A DNA stretch of 64,000 nt from Peribacillus simplex (GTDB lineage: Bacteria > Bacillota > Bacilli > Bacillales > DSM-1321). The translations under genes were made by a program, and so were the position numbers. The notes under the pieces are model-generated. The model searched no databases and had not been told where the DNA came from. It saw only the letters and a program-made list of their open reading frames with translations. The stretch covers positions 1,292,822 through 1,356,821 of the forward strand of contig NZ_FTMX01000001.1 of NCBI RefSeq assembly GCF_900156045.1, in the 5' to 3' direction. Positions within the stretch are counted from its first letter, which is position 1; each line of letters opens with the position of its first letter. Positions 46,201 to 56,696 of this stretch are shown here, piece by piece.

Positions 46201-46645
46201 CTTCGCGAAACCGATCTCCTCCGGGCAAATGGATTATGTTGGTTTCTTCCTGGTCACTGCCGGAAAGGGAATCAGAAAATGGGCAGAAAAACTAAAGCTT
46301 GAAGGTGATTTCTTGAAAAATCACGCCCTTCAATCACTTGCTCTCGAAACAGCTGAAGGTTTCGCGGAAAGAATTCATCAATTAATGCGGGATGATTTAG
46401 GTATAAGCGATCCGATTGAAATGTCCATGAAAGAGCGGTTTGCCGCTAAGTACACCGGGCAAAGGTTTTCATTTGGTTATCCTGCTTGTCCTAATCTGGA
46501 AGACCAGGAGAAGCTATTCCGCCTGTTACAACCTCAGGATATTGGCGTGGAATTGACTGAAGGATTCATGATGGAACCGGAGGCTTCCGTGTCAGCCATT
46601 GTTTTTGCACATCCTGAAGCCCGTTACTTTAATGTCGATCGATAA
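43196..46645 (+). CDS. metH: Cobalamin-dependent methionine synthase MetH
   Basis: A 1149-residue four-module enzyme that transfers a methyl group from 5-methyl-THF through methylcobalamin to homocysteine. The homocysteine module has [12 protein letters not shown] and [12 protein letters not shown], and the pterin module has [13 protein letters not shown]. The B12 module has its cap and the cobalt His in [13 protein letters not shown], then the reactivation domain with [17 protein letters not shown]. All four modules look intact. The start lies inside the end of yitJ. No cobalamin riboswitch is seen; regulation is through SAM. Confidence 0.97.
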   Translation: MNKKAIQDQLNSKILLLDGAMGTMLQAENLTAGDFGGEQFEGCNEYLSLTQPEIIQSIHEKYLAAGADIIETNTFGATSIVLEEYQISTIAYKLNKISAELAVKACEKYSNDEWPRYVAGSMGPTTKTLSVTGGTTFDILTDSYEEQALGLLDGGVDLLLVETCQDMLNVKAAFSGIKAAFAKTGKDVPVIISGTIEPMGTTLAGQSIEAFYLSVEHMKPVAVGLNCATGPEFMIDHIRTLADISNSAISCYPNAGLPDEEGHYHESPTSLAEKMKQFAEKGWINIIGGCCGTTPEHIKELSRVLEGMKPRTITEAAHGHAVSGIEPLIYDDSMRPLFVGERTNVIGSRKFKELIRGKHYEPAAEIARTQVKKGAHVIDICLADPDGDELGDMKEFVEEVVKKVKVPLVIDTTDEAVLEQALKHSQGKSIINSINLEDGEERFEKIVPLVHQYGAAVVVGTIDETGMAVDAERKLEVATRSVNLLVNKYGLNKSDIIFDPLVFPVGTGDEQYIGSALETVNGIKAIKEKFPECLTILGISNVSFGLPARGREILNAVFLYHCTKAGLDYAIVNTEKLERFALIPEEEVKLAEALLFETSTETLAIFTEFYRGKKAEKKDDGVILPLDERLGNYIIEGTKEGLVDDLNEAIERGDAPLEIINGPLMDGMGEVGRLFNDNQLIVAEVLQSAEAMKAAVSHLEPLMENSEDSAKKGKILLATVKGDVHDIGKNLVDIILSNNGYEVIDLGIKVAPQQIIEEVRKHEPTIIGLSGLLVKSAQQMVLTAQDLRQAGIDTPILVGGAALSRKFTDFKISPEYEGPVLYSKDAMDGLAVTNILHDSDKKVVYLEELVEKRERAKANAAIAATMEKPVRKQSTAAPLSDAPVQKPRDIKRHVLKNYPLDVIQPYINRQMLIGHHLGLKGKVSELLKQGNEKAVQLNDLVDELIEFLKTEPDYGLHAVYQFFPAQSEGDKLLVYNPDNHNEVLETFDFPRQDTSPHLCLADFAKPISSGQMDYVGFFLVTAGKGIRKWAEKLKLEGDFLKNHALQSLALETAEGFAERIHQLMRDDLGISDPIEMSMKERFAAKYTGQRFSFGYPACPNLEDQEKLFRLLQPQDIGVELTEGFMMEPEASVSAIVFAHPEARYFNVDR

Positions 46646-46656
46646 CTCATTTAAAA

Positions 46657-46686
46657 AAGGCAGCGGTATTTTTTACCGCTGCCTTA
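46657..46686 (+). terminator. Terminator of yitJ-metH
   Basis: AAGGCAGCGGTA / TACCGCTGCCTT stem with a T-loop; the T-run after it is short. Confidence 0.75.
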
Positions 46687-46748
46687 TTGCGCATGAAACC
46701 CCTTAATTGGTACATCTTAATGGTCAAAAGGAAGGGGATGCAGCACCT

Positions 46749-47513
46749 ATGAAGAATATCCTGAAATTATTTCTTTCCATGGCGGGTTCTTTCATTATTA
46801 TTTTGTTGGTTGTGGATGTCCAGAACATTCAAGGACATGCAATGGTTCCTGAAGAGATGACACCGCTTCTAAAAAGTAAGGAAAATCAGAAAATCGCTTA
46901 TTTGACTTTCGATGACGGGCCATCTTTGAATACCGTGAAGATATTGGATATTTTGGACAGCTATCATGTTAAGGCCACATTTTTCGTTAAAGGGAATGAA
47001 GAACCATACGCAAAGGAAAGTTATCAGGAAATGGTTTCCCGCGGACATGTGATTGCCCTCCATTCTTATACACATGATTATTCCATCGTTTATCGATCGA
47101 CTGAGAGTTTCTTTCAAGATTTGAATAGGCTTGAAACCATGCTGCAAAAGGAGTATGGGATAAAAAGCCGTATTGTGCGCCTTCCTGGCGGCTCGAATAA
47201 TCGTCTGAGGCATCAGGCTGCAACGAAACCCATCATCAATGGAATCCTTCAACAACTAAAGGAAAAAGGGTATATTTACTTTGATTGGTCCATTGACTCG
47301 ACAGATGGCTTCAGTCCGTCAATAAGTGAACAACAAATCATTACTGCTGTACAAAAAGGGACGAAAAATCAAAAGCATGTTAATATCTTATTGCATGATA
47401 TCAATAGTATGAAGAATACAGTGAAAGCATTGCCTGATATAATTGAATTCCTTAAAAAAGAAGGGTATACCTTTGATACTATTGATGAGACAACCCCGAA
47501 ATTGCAATTTTAA
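46749..47513 (+). CDS. Polysaccharide deacetylase (NodB domain), membrane-anchored or secreted
   Basis: A 254-residue carbohydrate esterase family 4 protein. A hydrophobic N-terminal segment (ILKLFLSMAGSFIIILLVV) serves as signal or anchor. The catalytic motifs are YLTFDDGPSL (Asp pair), HSYTHDYS (metal His residues), RLPGGSNN and LLHDINS. It deacetylates peptidoglycan sugars or a related polymer outside the membrane. ATG 46749 was chosen for AAGGGGATG upstream; a longer frame begins at 46707. Downstream is the dioxygenase-like gene. Confidence 0.9.
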   Translation: MKNILKLFLSMAGSFIIILLVVDVQNIQGHAMVPEEMTPLLKSKENQKIAYLTFDDGPSLNTVKILDILDSYHVKATFFVKGNEEPYAKESYQEMVSRGHVIALHSYTHDYSIVYRSTESFFQDLNRLETMLQKEYGIKSRIVRLPGGSNNRLRHQAATKPIINGILQQLKEKGYIYFDWSIDSTDGFSPSISEQQIITAVQKGTKNQKHVNILLHDINSMKNTVKALPDIIEFLKKEGYTFDTIDETTPKLQF

Positions 47514-47592
47514 TTGATGAACACAATGTTTATCTATAGTAAATTAAGGTATAGGGTATTGAGATTACAATGCGAAAGGATTTATCGTTTCT

Positions 47593-48363
47593 ATGATGCC
47601 ATCATTGTTTTTATCACATGGAACACCGCTATTAGCTTTGGAAAGGAATTGCTACACTTCTTTTTTGAAGGATTATATGCAAACTATGAAGAAACCTGCT
47701 GCCATCGTTATTTTGTCAGCACATTGGGAAAGTGAAGATCAAATGATTTCAGCAGTAGGGAAGCATGAAGTCATTTATGATTTTGCAGGGTATCCTGAAG
47801 AAATATTTCAGATAACCTATCCAGCTAGGGGATGCCTTGAGCTGTCAGATCGAATTTTAACCTTACTGTCCAAGATAGGTGTATTGGGTGAACTTGATGA
47901 AAGGCGCCCCTTGGATCATGGATCATGGGGGCTTTTGCATATCATGTATCCCGAAGCTGACATCCCGACCGTATCTATGTCCATTAGTCCTGCGCTGCCT
48001 TTGGACAAGCAGTATGAAATCGGGAAAACATTGAGGGAATTAAAAGAAAGTAATGTCCTGATCATCGGGAGCGGTGGAATTGTCCATAATTTCACCCAAA
48101 TACAGGAGGATATGAATGTTGCAGAAGGATGGGCAATAGAGTTTGAGAACTGGGTCGAAGAGAAAATCATGAAATGGGATTTGCAATCCTTGTTTGAGTA
48201 TGAAAAAATCGCCCCTTATAGTACAGAGGCTGTGCCTTCCAAAGAGCATTTCATTCCATTGGTCATCGCAATGGGGTCAGGGGATGACAAAAAAAAAGCA
48301 GCTCTCCTGCACAGGAGCTTTCAATATGGCAATCTAAGTTTAACAGCTTGGAAGTTTGATTGA
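47593..48363 (+). CDS. DODA-type extradiol ring-cleaving dioxygenase-like protein
   Basis: A 256-residue class III extradiol dioxygenase family protein (YgiD/DODA type). Metal ligands are seen in FLSHGTP, ILSAHWES, PLDHGSWG and GSGGIVHNF. E. coli YgiD cleaves L-DOPA at the 4,5 bond in vitro; the natural substrate here is unknown. Two ATGs stand in tandem at 47593 and 47596. The ribosome binding site AAAGGA is a little distant (about 13 bases). Single-gene unit. Confidence 0.85.
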   Translation: MMPSLFLSHGTPLLALERNCYTSFLKDYMQTMKKPAAIVILSAHWESEDQMISAVGKHEVIYDFAGYPEEIFQITYPARGCLELSDRILTLLSKIGVLGELDERRPLDHGSWGLLHIMYPEADIPTVSMSISPALPLDKQYEIGKTLRELKESNVLIIGSGGIVHNFTQIQEDMNVAEGWAIEFENWVEEKIMKWDLQSLFEYEKIAPYSTEAVPSKEHFIPLVIAMGSGDDKKKAALLHRSFQYGNLSLTAWKFD

Positions 48364-48739
48364 ACTGAAAGGGTTTTCAAACTAGTTAAATTTACCTGAA
48401 AAATAACCATTATACAAAAATACAAAAATCTTTTTTTAGCGAAAAAAAGACTTAAATGAGCAAAAAAGTCAATTAAAAGCGTATTTTGACGAATTAAACA
48501 GAAATATAGTTGCAAAAAGGTTGCATAAAGTTGTTTAACCTTTGGATATTTCGACAAAAACATGTTAATATAACATCTGAAAACGTTTTATCCTTTAAAA
48601 TTTTATTATTCAATAACCAAAGTTATTTATTATATATCTTATATATATCATTTATTTGGGGAAAATTTAGAAGAAAGAAATTTGGGGATGGATAAAACGT
48701 AATGAAAAAAATTATGAGAAAAATTTGGGGGTTTACAAA
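48364..48739 (+). promoter_or_regulatory. Long AT-rich leader of odhAB with a cre-like palindrome
   Basis: A 376-base gap with no gene. It contains a cre-like sequence around 48577-48592 (TGAAAACGTTTTAT, with a perfect AAAACGTTTT core), which differs from the CcpA consensus at its last positions. AT-rich tracts follow up to the GGGGG site before the start. I could not place the promoter with confidence. Confidence 0.4.
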
Positions 48740-51592
48740 ATGACCATCAATGATTCTAAGGTATTAGACCACTGGAAAGCTTTTTCAGGTCCAAACCTTG
48801 GGTATGTCATGGAGCAATACGATCTATTTCTAGCAAACCCGGAAGAAGTGGATCCGGAACTGAAAAACTTTTTTGAAGTAGCAGGTCCTCCTTCATTCGA
48901 TGTATCGGTAGAAACAACGATTGGAAGTGCACCAACTGTACAAACTGGAGAAGTTCTTCCAATGAAGAAAATTATGTCTGCAGTAACGTTAGCTGAAAAT
49001 ATCCGTCATTACGGACATCTTGCTGCAAATATTTATCCTTTAAAAGAAGAAGCTCTGGACACTGAACAAATTCACTTTGAAAAATATGGCTTGACTGCAG
49101 ATGATTTAAGGAAAATACCGGCTGACTTTATTTGCCCGGAATCACCTGAAGACGTGAAAGACGGATACGAAGCCGTACAATACCTAAAACAACTCTATAC
49201 AAAAACGATAGCCTTTGAATTTCACCATGTTAATGACTTGGATGAAAAGCAATGGCTTACTGATATGGTCGAATCCGGAAACATGTTCCCGGAAGTGACT
49301 AAAGAGAAAAGAGAACTATTACTTAAACGATTGAATGAAGTCGAAGGTTTCGAGAAATTCCTTCACCGCACATATGTAGGGCAAAAACGTTTCTCTATTG
49401 AAGGACTGGATGCTTTGGTTCCGATTTTAGATGAAATGATTTCACAAACTGTTCAAAACGGAACGGGGAATGTGAATATTGCCATGGCTCACCGAGGACG
49501 TTTGAATGTGCTTGCGCATGTATTAGGAAAGCCATATGAGGTCATTTTCTCTGAATTCCAACATTCACCGAATAAAGATTTGGTTCCTTCCGAAGGTTCA
49601 ACAGGCATTAACAATGGATGGACCGGTGATGTTAAATACCATTTAGGTCTGGATAAACAGATAACTAAAGCAAATATACAAAAAGCAAGGATTACACTTG
49701 CCAATAACCCAAGTCACTTGGAAGTTGTCGGTCCAATCGTAGAAGGGTATTCTCGTGCGGCACAAGAAGACCGTTCAGAAAAAGGATTCCCGGTTCAAGA
49801 CATTTCCAAATCTCTTGCAATCCTGATTCATGGTGATGCAGCATTCCCAGGTGAAGGAATTGTACCTGAAACGTTTAACTTAAGCCGTTTACGCGGTTAT
49901 CAAGTTGGCGGCGCCATCCATATCATCGCCAATAACATGATCGGTTTTACAACGGAAAGTGAAGATTCACGTTCAACCTTATATGCTAGTGATTTGGCCA
50001 AAGGCTTTGAAGTGCCGATCGTGCATGTGAATGCAGATGATCCGGAAGCATGTATGGCTGCTGTGAACCTTGCTAACCTATATCGTGAAAAATACAACAA
50101 GGATTTCTTGATCGACCTGATCGGTTACAGACGATTCGGCCATAACGAAATGGATGAGCCATTGGTGACACAACCTGAAATGTATGCATTAATTCATAAG
50201 CACCTAACCGTTAAAGAGCTTTATGGAAAAAAACTGATTCAATCTGGCGAGTTCACTGAAGCTGAAGTTAAAGCGATTGCTGAGCAAGTGGATACAAGGC
50301 TTGCAGATGCATATGCGAAAATTTCCGGAAATAAACCGGAAGCTTCTAAAGAATGTAATCCTCCTGGGATTATTGAAAAAGGACTTCCAGCCATTGATAC
50401 GGCAGTTCCGAAACAAGAGCTTGTTACAATTAACGAAGAACTTGTTAAGTGGCCGGAAGGATTCACTCCTAATAAAAAATTAGGAAAGATCTTATCACGT
50501 CGCTTGGATTCCTTTGGTGCTGACGGAAAAGTTGATTGGGCTCATGCTGAGACATTGGCATTTGCATCCATATTGAGTGACGGCACTCCAATCCGTTTGA
50601 CAGGACAAGATTCAGAGCGTGGAACATTCGCACAACGTAATATCATGTTACATGATAGTGTTAACGGAAAAACATATTCACCACTTCACACATTAGAAAC
50701 TGCCAAAGCATCATTCGCTGTTCATAACAGCCCGCTTACTGAAACGGCAGTTCTGGCTTATGAATATGGTTATAATGTATTTGCACCTGAGACACTTGTA
50801 TTATGGGAAGGCCAATTCGGTGACTTCGCTAATACAGCACAAGTGATCTTTGACCAATTCATCGCGGCAGGCCGTGCAAAATGGGGTCAAAAATCAGGTC
50901 TTGTCATGCTGCTTCCACACGGTTATGAAGGACAAGGACCAGAGCACTCAAGTGCACGCCTGGAGCGTTTCCTTCAATTAGCGGCTGAAAACAACTGGAC
51001 AGTTGCCAACTTAAGTTCGGCAGCTCAATACTTCCATATCCTTAGAAGACAATCTAAGATTTTGGATCAAGAGCAAGTACGTCCGCTTGTCATCATGACA
51101 CCGAAGAGTATGCTTCGTAATCAAGTGATGGCTTCTACAGCAGAAGAATTCAGTGAAGGCTCTTTTGAATCATTCGTGGAAACCAAAGCTTTGGGCAAAA
51201 AACCTAAATCGGTTGAACGCATTGTTTTTGCATCAGGTAAATTGGCGGTAGAACTTCGTGAAAAAGCGGCAACTGAAAAAAATACAGATTGGTTGCAAAT
51301 CATCAGTATCGAAGAAATTTATCCATTCCCATTCACTGGAGTTCAAGAAGCCCTGAAAAAATATACAAATCTTAAAGAAATCTTCTGGGCTCAAGAAGAA
51401 CCTAAAAACATGGGTGCTTGGACATTTGTTGAACCACGCTTAAATGCAGCGGCTCCTGGCAATCTTTCAGTAACATATTTAGGAAGGAAGCGCAGATCAA
51501 GCCCGGCTGAGGGAGATCCACTTGTCCATAAAAATGAACAACAACGGATTATGACTCAAGCAATTACACGCAATAATGAGGGGGAGAAATAA
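48740..51592 (+). CDS. odhA: 2-oxoglutarate dehydrogenase E1 component
   Basis: A 950-residue thiamine-diphosphate enzyme of the TCA cycle that decarboxylates 2-oxoglutarate and transfers the succinyl group to the lipoyl domain of OdhB. Motifs: [47 protein letters not shown] (diphosphate binding), [12 protein letters not shown] and the transketolase-like C-terminal half ([32 protein letters not shown]). ATG 48740 follows TTGGGGG; an upstream start in the same frame lies in that site. It is followed by odhB with one base between. Confidence 0.97.
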   Translation: MTINDSKVLDHWKAFSGPNLGYVMEQYDLFLANPEEVDPELKNFFEVAGPPSFDVSVETTIGSAPTVQTGEVLPMKKIMSAVTLAENIRHYGHLAANIYPLKEEALDTEQIHFEKYGLTADDLRKIPADFICPESPEDVKDGYEAVQYLKQLYTKTIAFEFHHVNDLDEKQWLTDMVESGNMFPEVTKEKRELLLKRLNEVEGFEKFLHRTYVGQKRFSIEGLDALVPILDEMISQTVQNGTGNVNIAMAHRGRLNVLAHVLGKPYEVIFSEFQHSPNKDLVPSEGSTGINNGWTGDVKYHLGLDKQITKANIQKARITLANNPSHLEVVGPIVEGYSRAAQEDRSEKGFPVQDISKSLAILIHGDAAFPGEGIVPETFNLSRLRGYQVGGAIHIIANNMIGFTTESEDSRSTLYASDLAKGFEVPIVHVNADDPEACMAAVNLANLYREKYNKDFLIDLIGYRRFGHNEMDEPLVTQPEMYALIHKHLTVKELYGKKLIQSGEFTEAEVKAIAEQVDTRLADAYAKISGNKPEASKECNPPGIIEKGLPAIDTAVPKQELVTINEELVKWPEGFTPNKKLGKILSRRLDSFGADGKVDWAHAETLAFASILSDGTPIRLTGQDSERGTFAQRNIMLHDSVNGKTYSPLHTLETAKASFAVHNSPLTETAVLAYEYGYNVFAPETLVLWEGQFGDFANTAQVIFDQFIAAGRAKWGQKSGLVMLLPHGYEGQGPEHSSARLERFLQLAAENNWTVANLSSAAQYFHILRRQSKILDQEQVRPLVIMTPKSMLRNQVMASTAEEFSEGSFESFVETKALGKKPKSVERIVFASGKLAVELREKAATEKNTDWLQIISIEEIYPFPFTGVQEALKKYTNLKEIFWAQEEPKNMGAWTFVEPRLNAAAPGNLSVTYLGRKRRSSPAEGDPLVHKNEQQRIMTQAITRNNEGEK

Positions 51593-51593
51593 A

Positions 51594-52862
51594 ATGGCTG
51601 AAGTAAAAGTACCTGAATTAGCAGAATCAATTTCTGAAGGATCTATTGCGCAATGGTTAAAACAACCCGGTGATCACGTTGAAAAAGGAGAATATGTCCT
51701 TGAACTTGAAACGGATAAAGTGAACGTAGAAATCATTTCAGATTATACTGGTACACTTTCGGAACATTTAGCAGAAGAAGGCGATACTGTCCAAGTTGGA
51801 CAGGCTATCGCCATCGTTGATGAAAATGGATCAGCTGCAGCAGCTCCAAAAGCGGAAGCTCCTAAAGTTGAAGAAGCTAAAGCAGAACCTGCTAAGGCTG
51901 AACAAGCGGCTCCTGCTAAAGAGGCTCCTAAAGCAGAAGCAAAAGAAGCATCATCCACTCAACAAGTTATTGCATCACCAGCTGCAAGAAAATTGGCTCG
52001 CGAAAAAGGAATTGACTTGACTCAAGTGCCTGTAGCCGATCCACTAGGTCGCGTACGTGTACAAGACGTAGAAGCAGCAAGTAATGCACCTGCAGCACCT
52101 GCGGCAGCTCCTAAACAAGCTCCTGTAGCTAAAAAAGCAGCAGCTCCTGTTGAAGTGAATGATGACCGCATTGAAGTGGTTAAGATGACACGCCGTCGTC
52201 AAACCATTGCCAAACGTCTAGTTCAAGTACAATCTGAAGCAGCCATGCTTACTACTTTTAACGAAGTCGATCTTTCTGCAGTCATGGAATTGCGTAGCCG
52301 CCATAAGGATTCTTTCGTGAAAACAAATGATGTTAAACTTGGTTTCATGTCATTCTTCACTAAAGCGGTCATTGGCGCATTGAAAAAATATCCGTTATTG
52401 AATGCTGAAATCCAAGGCGACCATATCCTGAAAAAGAACTTTTATGATATCGGTGTAGCTGTATCCACTGATGAAGGTCTTGTCGTTCCGGTAGTAAGGG
52501 ATGCAGACCGCAAAAGCTTTGCTGAAATCGAGAAGAACATTTCGGATTTAGCTGTTAAAGCGCGTAACAACAAACTGGGACTTTCAGATTTATCAGGTGG
52601 TACTTTTACTATCACAAACGGCGGGACTTTCGGTTCCCTATTATCTACACCAATCTTGAATGCCCCTCAAGTTGGGATTTTGGGCATGCATACAATCAAG
52701 ACTCGTCCAATCGCTGTTGGAGATCAAATCGAAAACAGACCAATGATGTACCTTGCATTATCTTATGATCACCGTATCGTTGACGGGAAAGAAGCTGTTG
52801 GTTTCTTAGTGGCTATCAAAGATATGCTGGAAGATCCAGAACAACTTTTACTTCAAGGCTAA
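51594..52862 (+). CDS. odhB: Dihydrolipoyllysine-residue succinyltransferase, E2 of 2-oxoglutarate dehydrogenase
   Basis: A 422-residue E2 protein. The lipoyl domain (1-78) carries its lipoylated Lys in [10 protein letters not shown] long Ala/Pro/Lys/Glu-rich linker covers about 80-125. The peripheral-subunit-binding domain is [19 protein letters not shown]. After a second linker the acyltransferase core ends with [16 protein letters not shown] (catalytic His). GGGGGAG lies ahead of the ATG. E3 (lipoamide dehydrogenase) is not in the window. Confidence 0.97.
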   Translation: MAEVKVPELAESISEGSIAQWLKQPGDHVEKGEYVLELETDKVNVEIISDYTGTLSEHLAEEGDTVQVGQAIAIVDENGSAAAAPKAEAPKVEEAKAEPAKAEQAAPAKEAPKAEAKEASSTQQVIASPAARKLAREKGIDLTQVPVADPLGRVRVQDVEAASNAPAAPAAAPKQAPVAKKAAAPVEVNDDRIEVVKMTRRRQTIAKRLVQVQSEAAMLTTFNEVDLSAVMELRSRHKDSFVKTNDVKLGFMSFFTKAVIGALKKYPLLNAEIQGDHILKKNFYDIGVAVSTDEGLVVPVVRDADRKSFAEIEKNISDLAVKARNNKLGLSDLSGGTFTITNGGTFGSLLSTPILNAPQVGILGMHTIKTRPIAVGDQIENRPMMYLALSYDHRIVDGKEAVGFLVAIKDMLEDPEQLLLQG

Positions 52863-52875
52863 TAAAATAATGCGT

Positions 52876-52909
52876 ACCCCCATGTCATCATGACATGGGG
52901 GTTTTTTTT
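52876..52909 (+). terminator. Terminator of odhAB
   Basis: CCCCCATGTCA / TGACATGGGGG stem (52877-52887 with 52891-52901), then eight Ts. Confidence 0.95.
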
Positions 52910-52979
52910 GTGTGAAGAAATGAAAGGATATTTTCATAGAAAAAAAGATGAAGAAAGGTCATCTCTAACTATATGAATG

Positions 52980-53030
52980 TTTTTGAAGGTATTTTTGAAT
53001 GAATATGAGTATTTTTAAACGTTTTTGATT
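52980..53030 (+). repeat. Repeated TTTTTGAA elements ahead of fruR, possible operators
   Basis: TTTTTGAA at 52980 and 52992, TTTTTAAA at 53012 and TTTTTGAT at 53022 lie in one orientation, about 10-20 bases apart. The last merges with a possible -35 (TTGATT, 53025-53030). DeoR-family repressors such as FruR often bind direct repeats, so these may be FruR sites. The central ACGT of AAACGTTT could also be a weak cre. Confidence 0.4.
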
Positions 53031-53083
53031 GATTATTGCTTCGTTTTCATATATGATGATGATATTAAAGTGAGGTGGGCGAA

Positions 53084-53836
53084 TTGTTGACAACTGAAAG
53101 GCACCAGTTCATCTTATCGATCCTTAAACAACAAGGAACGGTAAAGCTGCAAGAGCTTGTAGATCAGTTACAAGCCTCGGAGTCGACCATTCGGAGAGAT
53201 TTAGTGCAACTCGAAGAAATGAAGCTCTTGAAACGCGTGCATGGTGGGGCCTCTTTACTTCAAAGAAAAGGCCTTGAACCAACAACTATGGAAAAGCAAT
53301 ACAAAGCAAGAGCTGAAAAACAACTTATAGCCAAGCTGGCGGCTTCATTCATAGAGAAAAATGATTGTATATATCTTGATGCAGGCACGACAACTGCGGA
53401 AATGATTCCTTTTTTAAAGGATAAAAATATAACGGTGCTGACGAATGGTCTTATGCATATTCCAAAACTCATCGAATTGGAAATCAAAACAGTGTTAGTG
53501 GGCGGAACGATAAAATTTTCGACAAATGCTGTTATTGGAAGTAATGCTGTACAGTTTTTGAATGAATACCGTTTTGATAAATGTTTCTTGGGAATGAACG
53601 GCATCCATCAAGATCTGGGTTTCACAACACCCGATCCGGAAGAAGCGCTGCTGAAGAAGATGGCATTACGCCTCTCTAACGAGACATACGTGCTTGCTGA
53701 CAGCTCCAAACTGAATGAAGCTACTTTCGCTAAGGTGGCAGATGTAAGCGATGCCATAATCCTTACTGACAGCAATGATGAAGAGGCCATTGCTCAACTC
53801 CAAAAAAATCCAAAGATAAAGGTCGTGACCATTTAA
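53084..53836 (+). CDS. fruR: DeoR-family fructose operon repressor FruR, TTG start
   Basis: A 250-residue regulator. The N-terminal winged helix contains VKLQELVDQLQASESTIRRD. The C-terminal DeoRC sugar-phosphate sensor includes CIYLDAGTTTAEM and FDKCFLGMNGIHQDLG. By family it represses fruRKA and is released by fructose-1-phosphate. TTG 53084 with GAGGTGG upstream gives the N-terminus MLTTERHQF, which matches Bacillus FruR. Its TAA shares one base with the ATG of fruK. Confidence 0.93.
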   Translation: MLTTERHQFILSILKQQGTVKLQELVDQLQASESTIRRDLVQLEEMKLLKRVHGGASLLQRKGLEPTTMEKQYKARAEKQLIAKLAASFIEKNDCIYLDAGTTTAEMIPFLKDKNITVLTNGLMHIPKLIELEIKTVLVGGTIKFSTNAVIGSNAVQFLNEYRFDKCFLGMNGIHQDLGFTTPDPEEALLKKMALRLSNETYVLADSSKLNEATFAKVADVSDAIILTDSNDEEAIAQLQKNPKIKVVTI

Positions 53837-54756
53837 TGATTTATACAGTGACACTAAACCCATCCATCGATTACCTGGTCGAGGTGGAGAGTTTTCAATT
53901 GGGCAAGGTGAATCGAACCAGTTATGATGCAAAATTCCCAGGAGGGAAAGGGATCAATGTTTCCCGAGTGCTTAAAAGGCTGGGAAATAGCACGACAGCA
54001 TTAGGATTCATCGGTGGACAAACTGGTGAATTTGTAAAAAGGTTTTTAAGACAAGAAGAGATTTTTACGGACTTTACAGAGATAGCTGGAGATACAAGAA
54101 TAAACGTTAAATTGAAAACGGGGCTGGAGACTGAAATAAATAGCCAAGGGCCAATCATTTCAAAAGGGAATTATCAACAATTATTTAGTCAGATCGAACA
54201 GCTGAATGATGATGATATCCTCATTTTGTCAGGAAGCATCCCTGCAAGCGTTCCCTCGGATGTATACGAAGCCATGGCAAGGACTTGTTCCCAGAACGGC
54301 ATTAAAGTGGTGGTGGATACGAGTGGCAAGGAATTATTGAATGTCCTTCCGCACCGGCCATTTTTAATAAAGCCCAATCATCATGAACTTGGTGAGCTTT
54401 TTTCAACCGAAATAAGAACGGTTGATGATGCTAGGGAATATGGAGCTAAATTGGTTGAGGCAGGAGCACAAAACGTCATTGTTTCAATGGCGGGACAAGG
54501 GGCCGTTCTTTGCTCCGGTGGAGAGTCATATTCCGCAAATGTTCCAAAAGGGAACGTCATCAACTCAGTGGGTGCCGGTGATTCCATGGTCGCAGGTTTC
54601 ATCGGGACATATGAAAGTACAGGGGATATTCTATCTTCTTTCCGCTTCAGTCTAGCAGCAGGAAGTGCTACAGCCTTTTCATCCGACCTCGGTACATTGG
54701 ATAAAATTGAAGAGTTATTACCACAAATTGCTATCAATCATCTAACAGGAGGCTGA
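53836..54756 (+). CDS. fruK: 1-phosphofructokinase FruK
   Basis: A 306-residue PfkB-family kinase that makes fructose-1,6-bisphosphate from the fructose-1-phosphate delivered by FruA. Motifs: TLNPSIDYLVEVE, FPGGKGINVSRVLKRLG and the catalytic GAGDSMVAGFIG. It is translationally coupled to fruR (stop/start share one base) and lies four bases ahead of fruA, with GGAGG inside its own end. Confidence 0.96.
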   Translation: MIYTVTLNPSIDYLVEVESFQLGKVNRTSYDAKFPGGKGINVSRVLKRLGNSTTALGFIGGQTGEFVKRFLRQEEIFTDFTEIAGDTRINVKLKTGLETEINSQGPIISKGNYQQLFSQIEQLNDDDILILSGSIPASVPSDVYEAMARTCSQNGIKVVVDTSGKELLNVLPHRPFLIKPNHHELGELFSTEIRTVDDAREYGAKLVEAGAQNVIVSMAGQGAVLCSGGESYSANVPKGNVINSVGAGDSMVAGFIGTYESTGDILSSFRFSLAAGSATAFSSDLGTLDKIEELLPQIAINHLTGG

Positions 54757-54760
54757 CTCT

Positions 54761-56653
54761 ATGAAAATTACAGACTTGTTAAAATTGGATACAATCATCA
54801 TCAATCTGCAAAGCATTACAAAGCAAGCAGTCATTGATGAACTATCAGGAAAGCTAGCCGAGGCAGACAGGTTAAACGATGTGGAGGGTTTCAAAGCTGC
54901 CATCTTAAAACGTGAAGAGCAAAGCACAACAGGGATTGGTGAGGGGATAGCCATACCACATGCAAAAACAAGTGCTGTAAGGGTACCTGCCATCTGTTTC
55001 GGCAAATCTGTCAGTGGTGTGGATTATGAATCGCTTGATGGGCAGCCGGCTCATTTGTTCTTTATGATTGCAGCAAGTGAAGGTGCGAATGCAGATCACT
55101 TGGAAACCCTTTCTCGGCTTTCTTCATTACTGATGGATGATAAATTCAGAACCCAATTGATTTCTGCTACTTCTGGTGAAGAAGTGTTGGAGATAATCAA
55201 TCAAAAAGAAATGGAAGCCGATGAAGAGGAAGTAGAGGAGCAGCAATCAAGTAATGCTGCCAGTGGTAACAATGAAGGAGGTAAAATCCTAGCCGTTACA
55301 GCTTGTCCAACAGGAATTGCCCATACTTATATGGCTGCCGATGCGTTAAAGGCTAAAGCCAAGGAAATGGGAATCGATTTCAAAGTGGAAACAAATGGTT
55401 CCACAGGAATCAAAAATGGTTTAACCGCCGCAGAAATTGCTGAGGCGGATGCGATTATCGTTGCAGCTGATAAGCAGGTGGATATGGATCGTTTTAATGG
55501 AAAACATGTCATTATTGTCCCTGTGGCTCATGGGATCCGGAAGACAGAGGAGCTGTTAACCAGGGCCTTGAATCAGGATGCCCCTGTTTACAAAGGAACA
55601 GGAAACGATAAAAGTGATGAAGGTGAATCAGCAAAAGGAGGATTGGGGATTTACAAGCACTTAATGAATGGTGTAAGTAATATGCTTCCATTTGTCGTCG
55701 GGGGCGGAATCTTGATTGCACTTTCTTTCTTTTTTGGAATCGAGGCAGCCGATCCGGCAAATCCGGATTATAATCCCATTGCTAAAGCATTAAGTGATAT
55801 TGGCGGGGGAAATGGTGCATTCTTCTTACTTGTCCCTGTCCTGGCTGGATTCATTGCTTCAAGTATTGCCGACCGTCCGGGTTTTGCTCCTGGTATGGTA
55901 GGGGGATTATTGGCAGCACAGGCTAATGCCGGTTTTCTTGGCGGACTCATCGCCGGTTTCCTTGCAGGTTATGTCGTCTTACTATTAAGAAAATTGTTTT
56001 CCAGGTTACCGCAAACACTCGATGGCATTAAACCGGTTTTACTCTATCCTGTATTCGGTATGTTAATTACAGGGTTTATCATGATATTTCTCGTAAATGA
56101 ACCTGTAACCGCAATTAACATGGGCCTGACCAATTGGCTGCAGGGCTTATCCGGCACGAACGCAATATTCCTTGGCTTGATTCTTGGGGGTATGATGGCT
56201 GTGGATATGGGAGGCCCCTTAAATAAAGCAGCATTCACTTTTGGGATTGCAGCCATTGAAGCTCAAAGTTTCGGACCGCATGCTGCTGTAATGGCTGGTG
56301 GAATGGTTCCCCCTCTTGGAATCGCATTTGCAACTACATTCTTTAAAAGCAAATTCAGTGAAATGGAAAGGAAATCCGGATTCACTAATTACTTCATGGG
56401 TGCTTCATTCATTACAGAGGGAGCCATTCCTTTTGCCGCGGCAGATCCATTGCGCGTCATCGTCAGCAGTGTTGTTGGTGCAGCGACGGCTGGAGCCCTG
56501 TCAATGGCTTTTAGTGTAACTTTACCAGCACCACATGGGGGAATATTTGTCATCCCCCTAGTCAACCATCCTTTCCGCTATTTGCTGGCGATTTTAATAG
56601 GAGCTCTCATTACCGCTTTAATATTGGGATTCTGGAAAAAGAAACTAAAATGA
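54761..56653 (+). CDS. fruA: PTS fructose transporter FruA, subunits IIABC
   Basis: A 630-residue fused permease. IIA (about 1-150) has the phosphorylated His67 in IAIPHAKTS. IIB (about 175-275) has Cys182 in VTACPTGIAHTYMAADA. IIC (about 290-630) contains GVSNMLPFVVGGGILIALSF and several membrane segments, with GGMMAVDMGGPLNKAAF and ITEGAIPFAAADPLRV. It imports fructose with phosphorylation at C1. Domain order A-B-C and length are typical of Bacillus FruA. A terminator follows. Confidence 0.97.
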   Translation: MKITDLLKLDTIIINLQSITKQAVIDELSGKLAEADRLNDVEGFKAAILKREEQSTTGIGEGIAIPHAKTSAVRVPAICFGKSVSGVDYESLDGQPAHLFFMIAASEGANADHLETLSRLSSLLMDDKFRTQLISATSGEEVLEIINQKEMEADEEEVEEQQSSNAASGNNEGGKILAVTACPTGIAHTYMAADALKAKAKEMGIDFKVETNGSTGIKNGLTAAEIAEADAIIVAADKQVDMDRFNGKHVIIVPVAHGIRKTEELLTRALNQDAPVYKGTGNDKSDEGESAKGGLGIYKHLMNGVSNMLPFVVGGGILIALSFFFGIEAADPANPDYNPIAKALSDIGGGNGAFFLLVPVLAGFIASSIADRPGFAPGMVGGLLAAQANAGFLGGLIAGFLAGYVVLLLRKLFSRLPQTLDGIKPVLLYPVFGMLITGFIMIFLVNEPVTAINMGLTNWLQGLSGTNAIFLGLILGGMMAVDMGGPLNKAAFTFGIAAIEAQSFGPHAAVMAGGMVPPLGIAFATTFFKSKFSEMERKSGFTNYFMGASFITEGAIPFAAADPLRVIVSSVVGAATAGALSMAFSVTLPAPHGGIFVIPLVNHPFRYLLAILIGALITALILGFWKKKLK

Positions 56654-56662
56654 TGCACATAT

Positions 56663-56696
56663 AAAAAGCGGGTCCGATAAAAGGGCCCGCTTTTTA
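56663..56696. terminator. Terminator of fruRKA
   Basis: AAAAAGCGGGTCC / GGGCCCGCTTTTT stem with one wobble pair (56663-56675 with 56683-56695). Confidence 0.9.
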
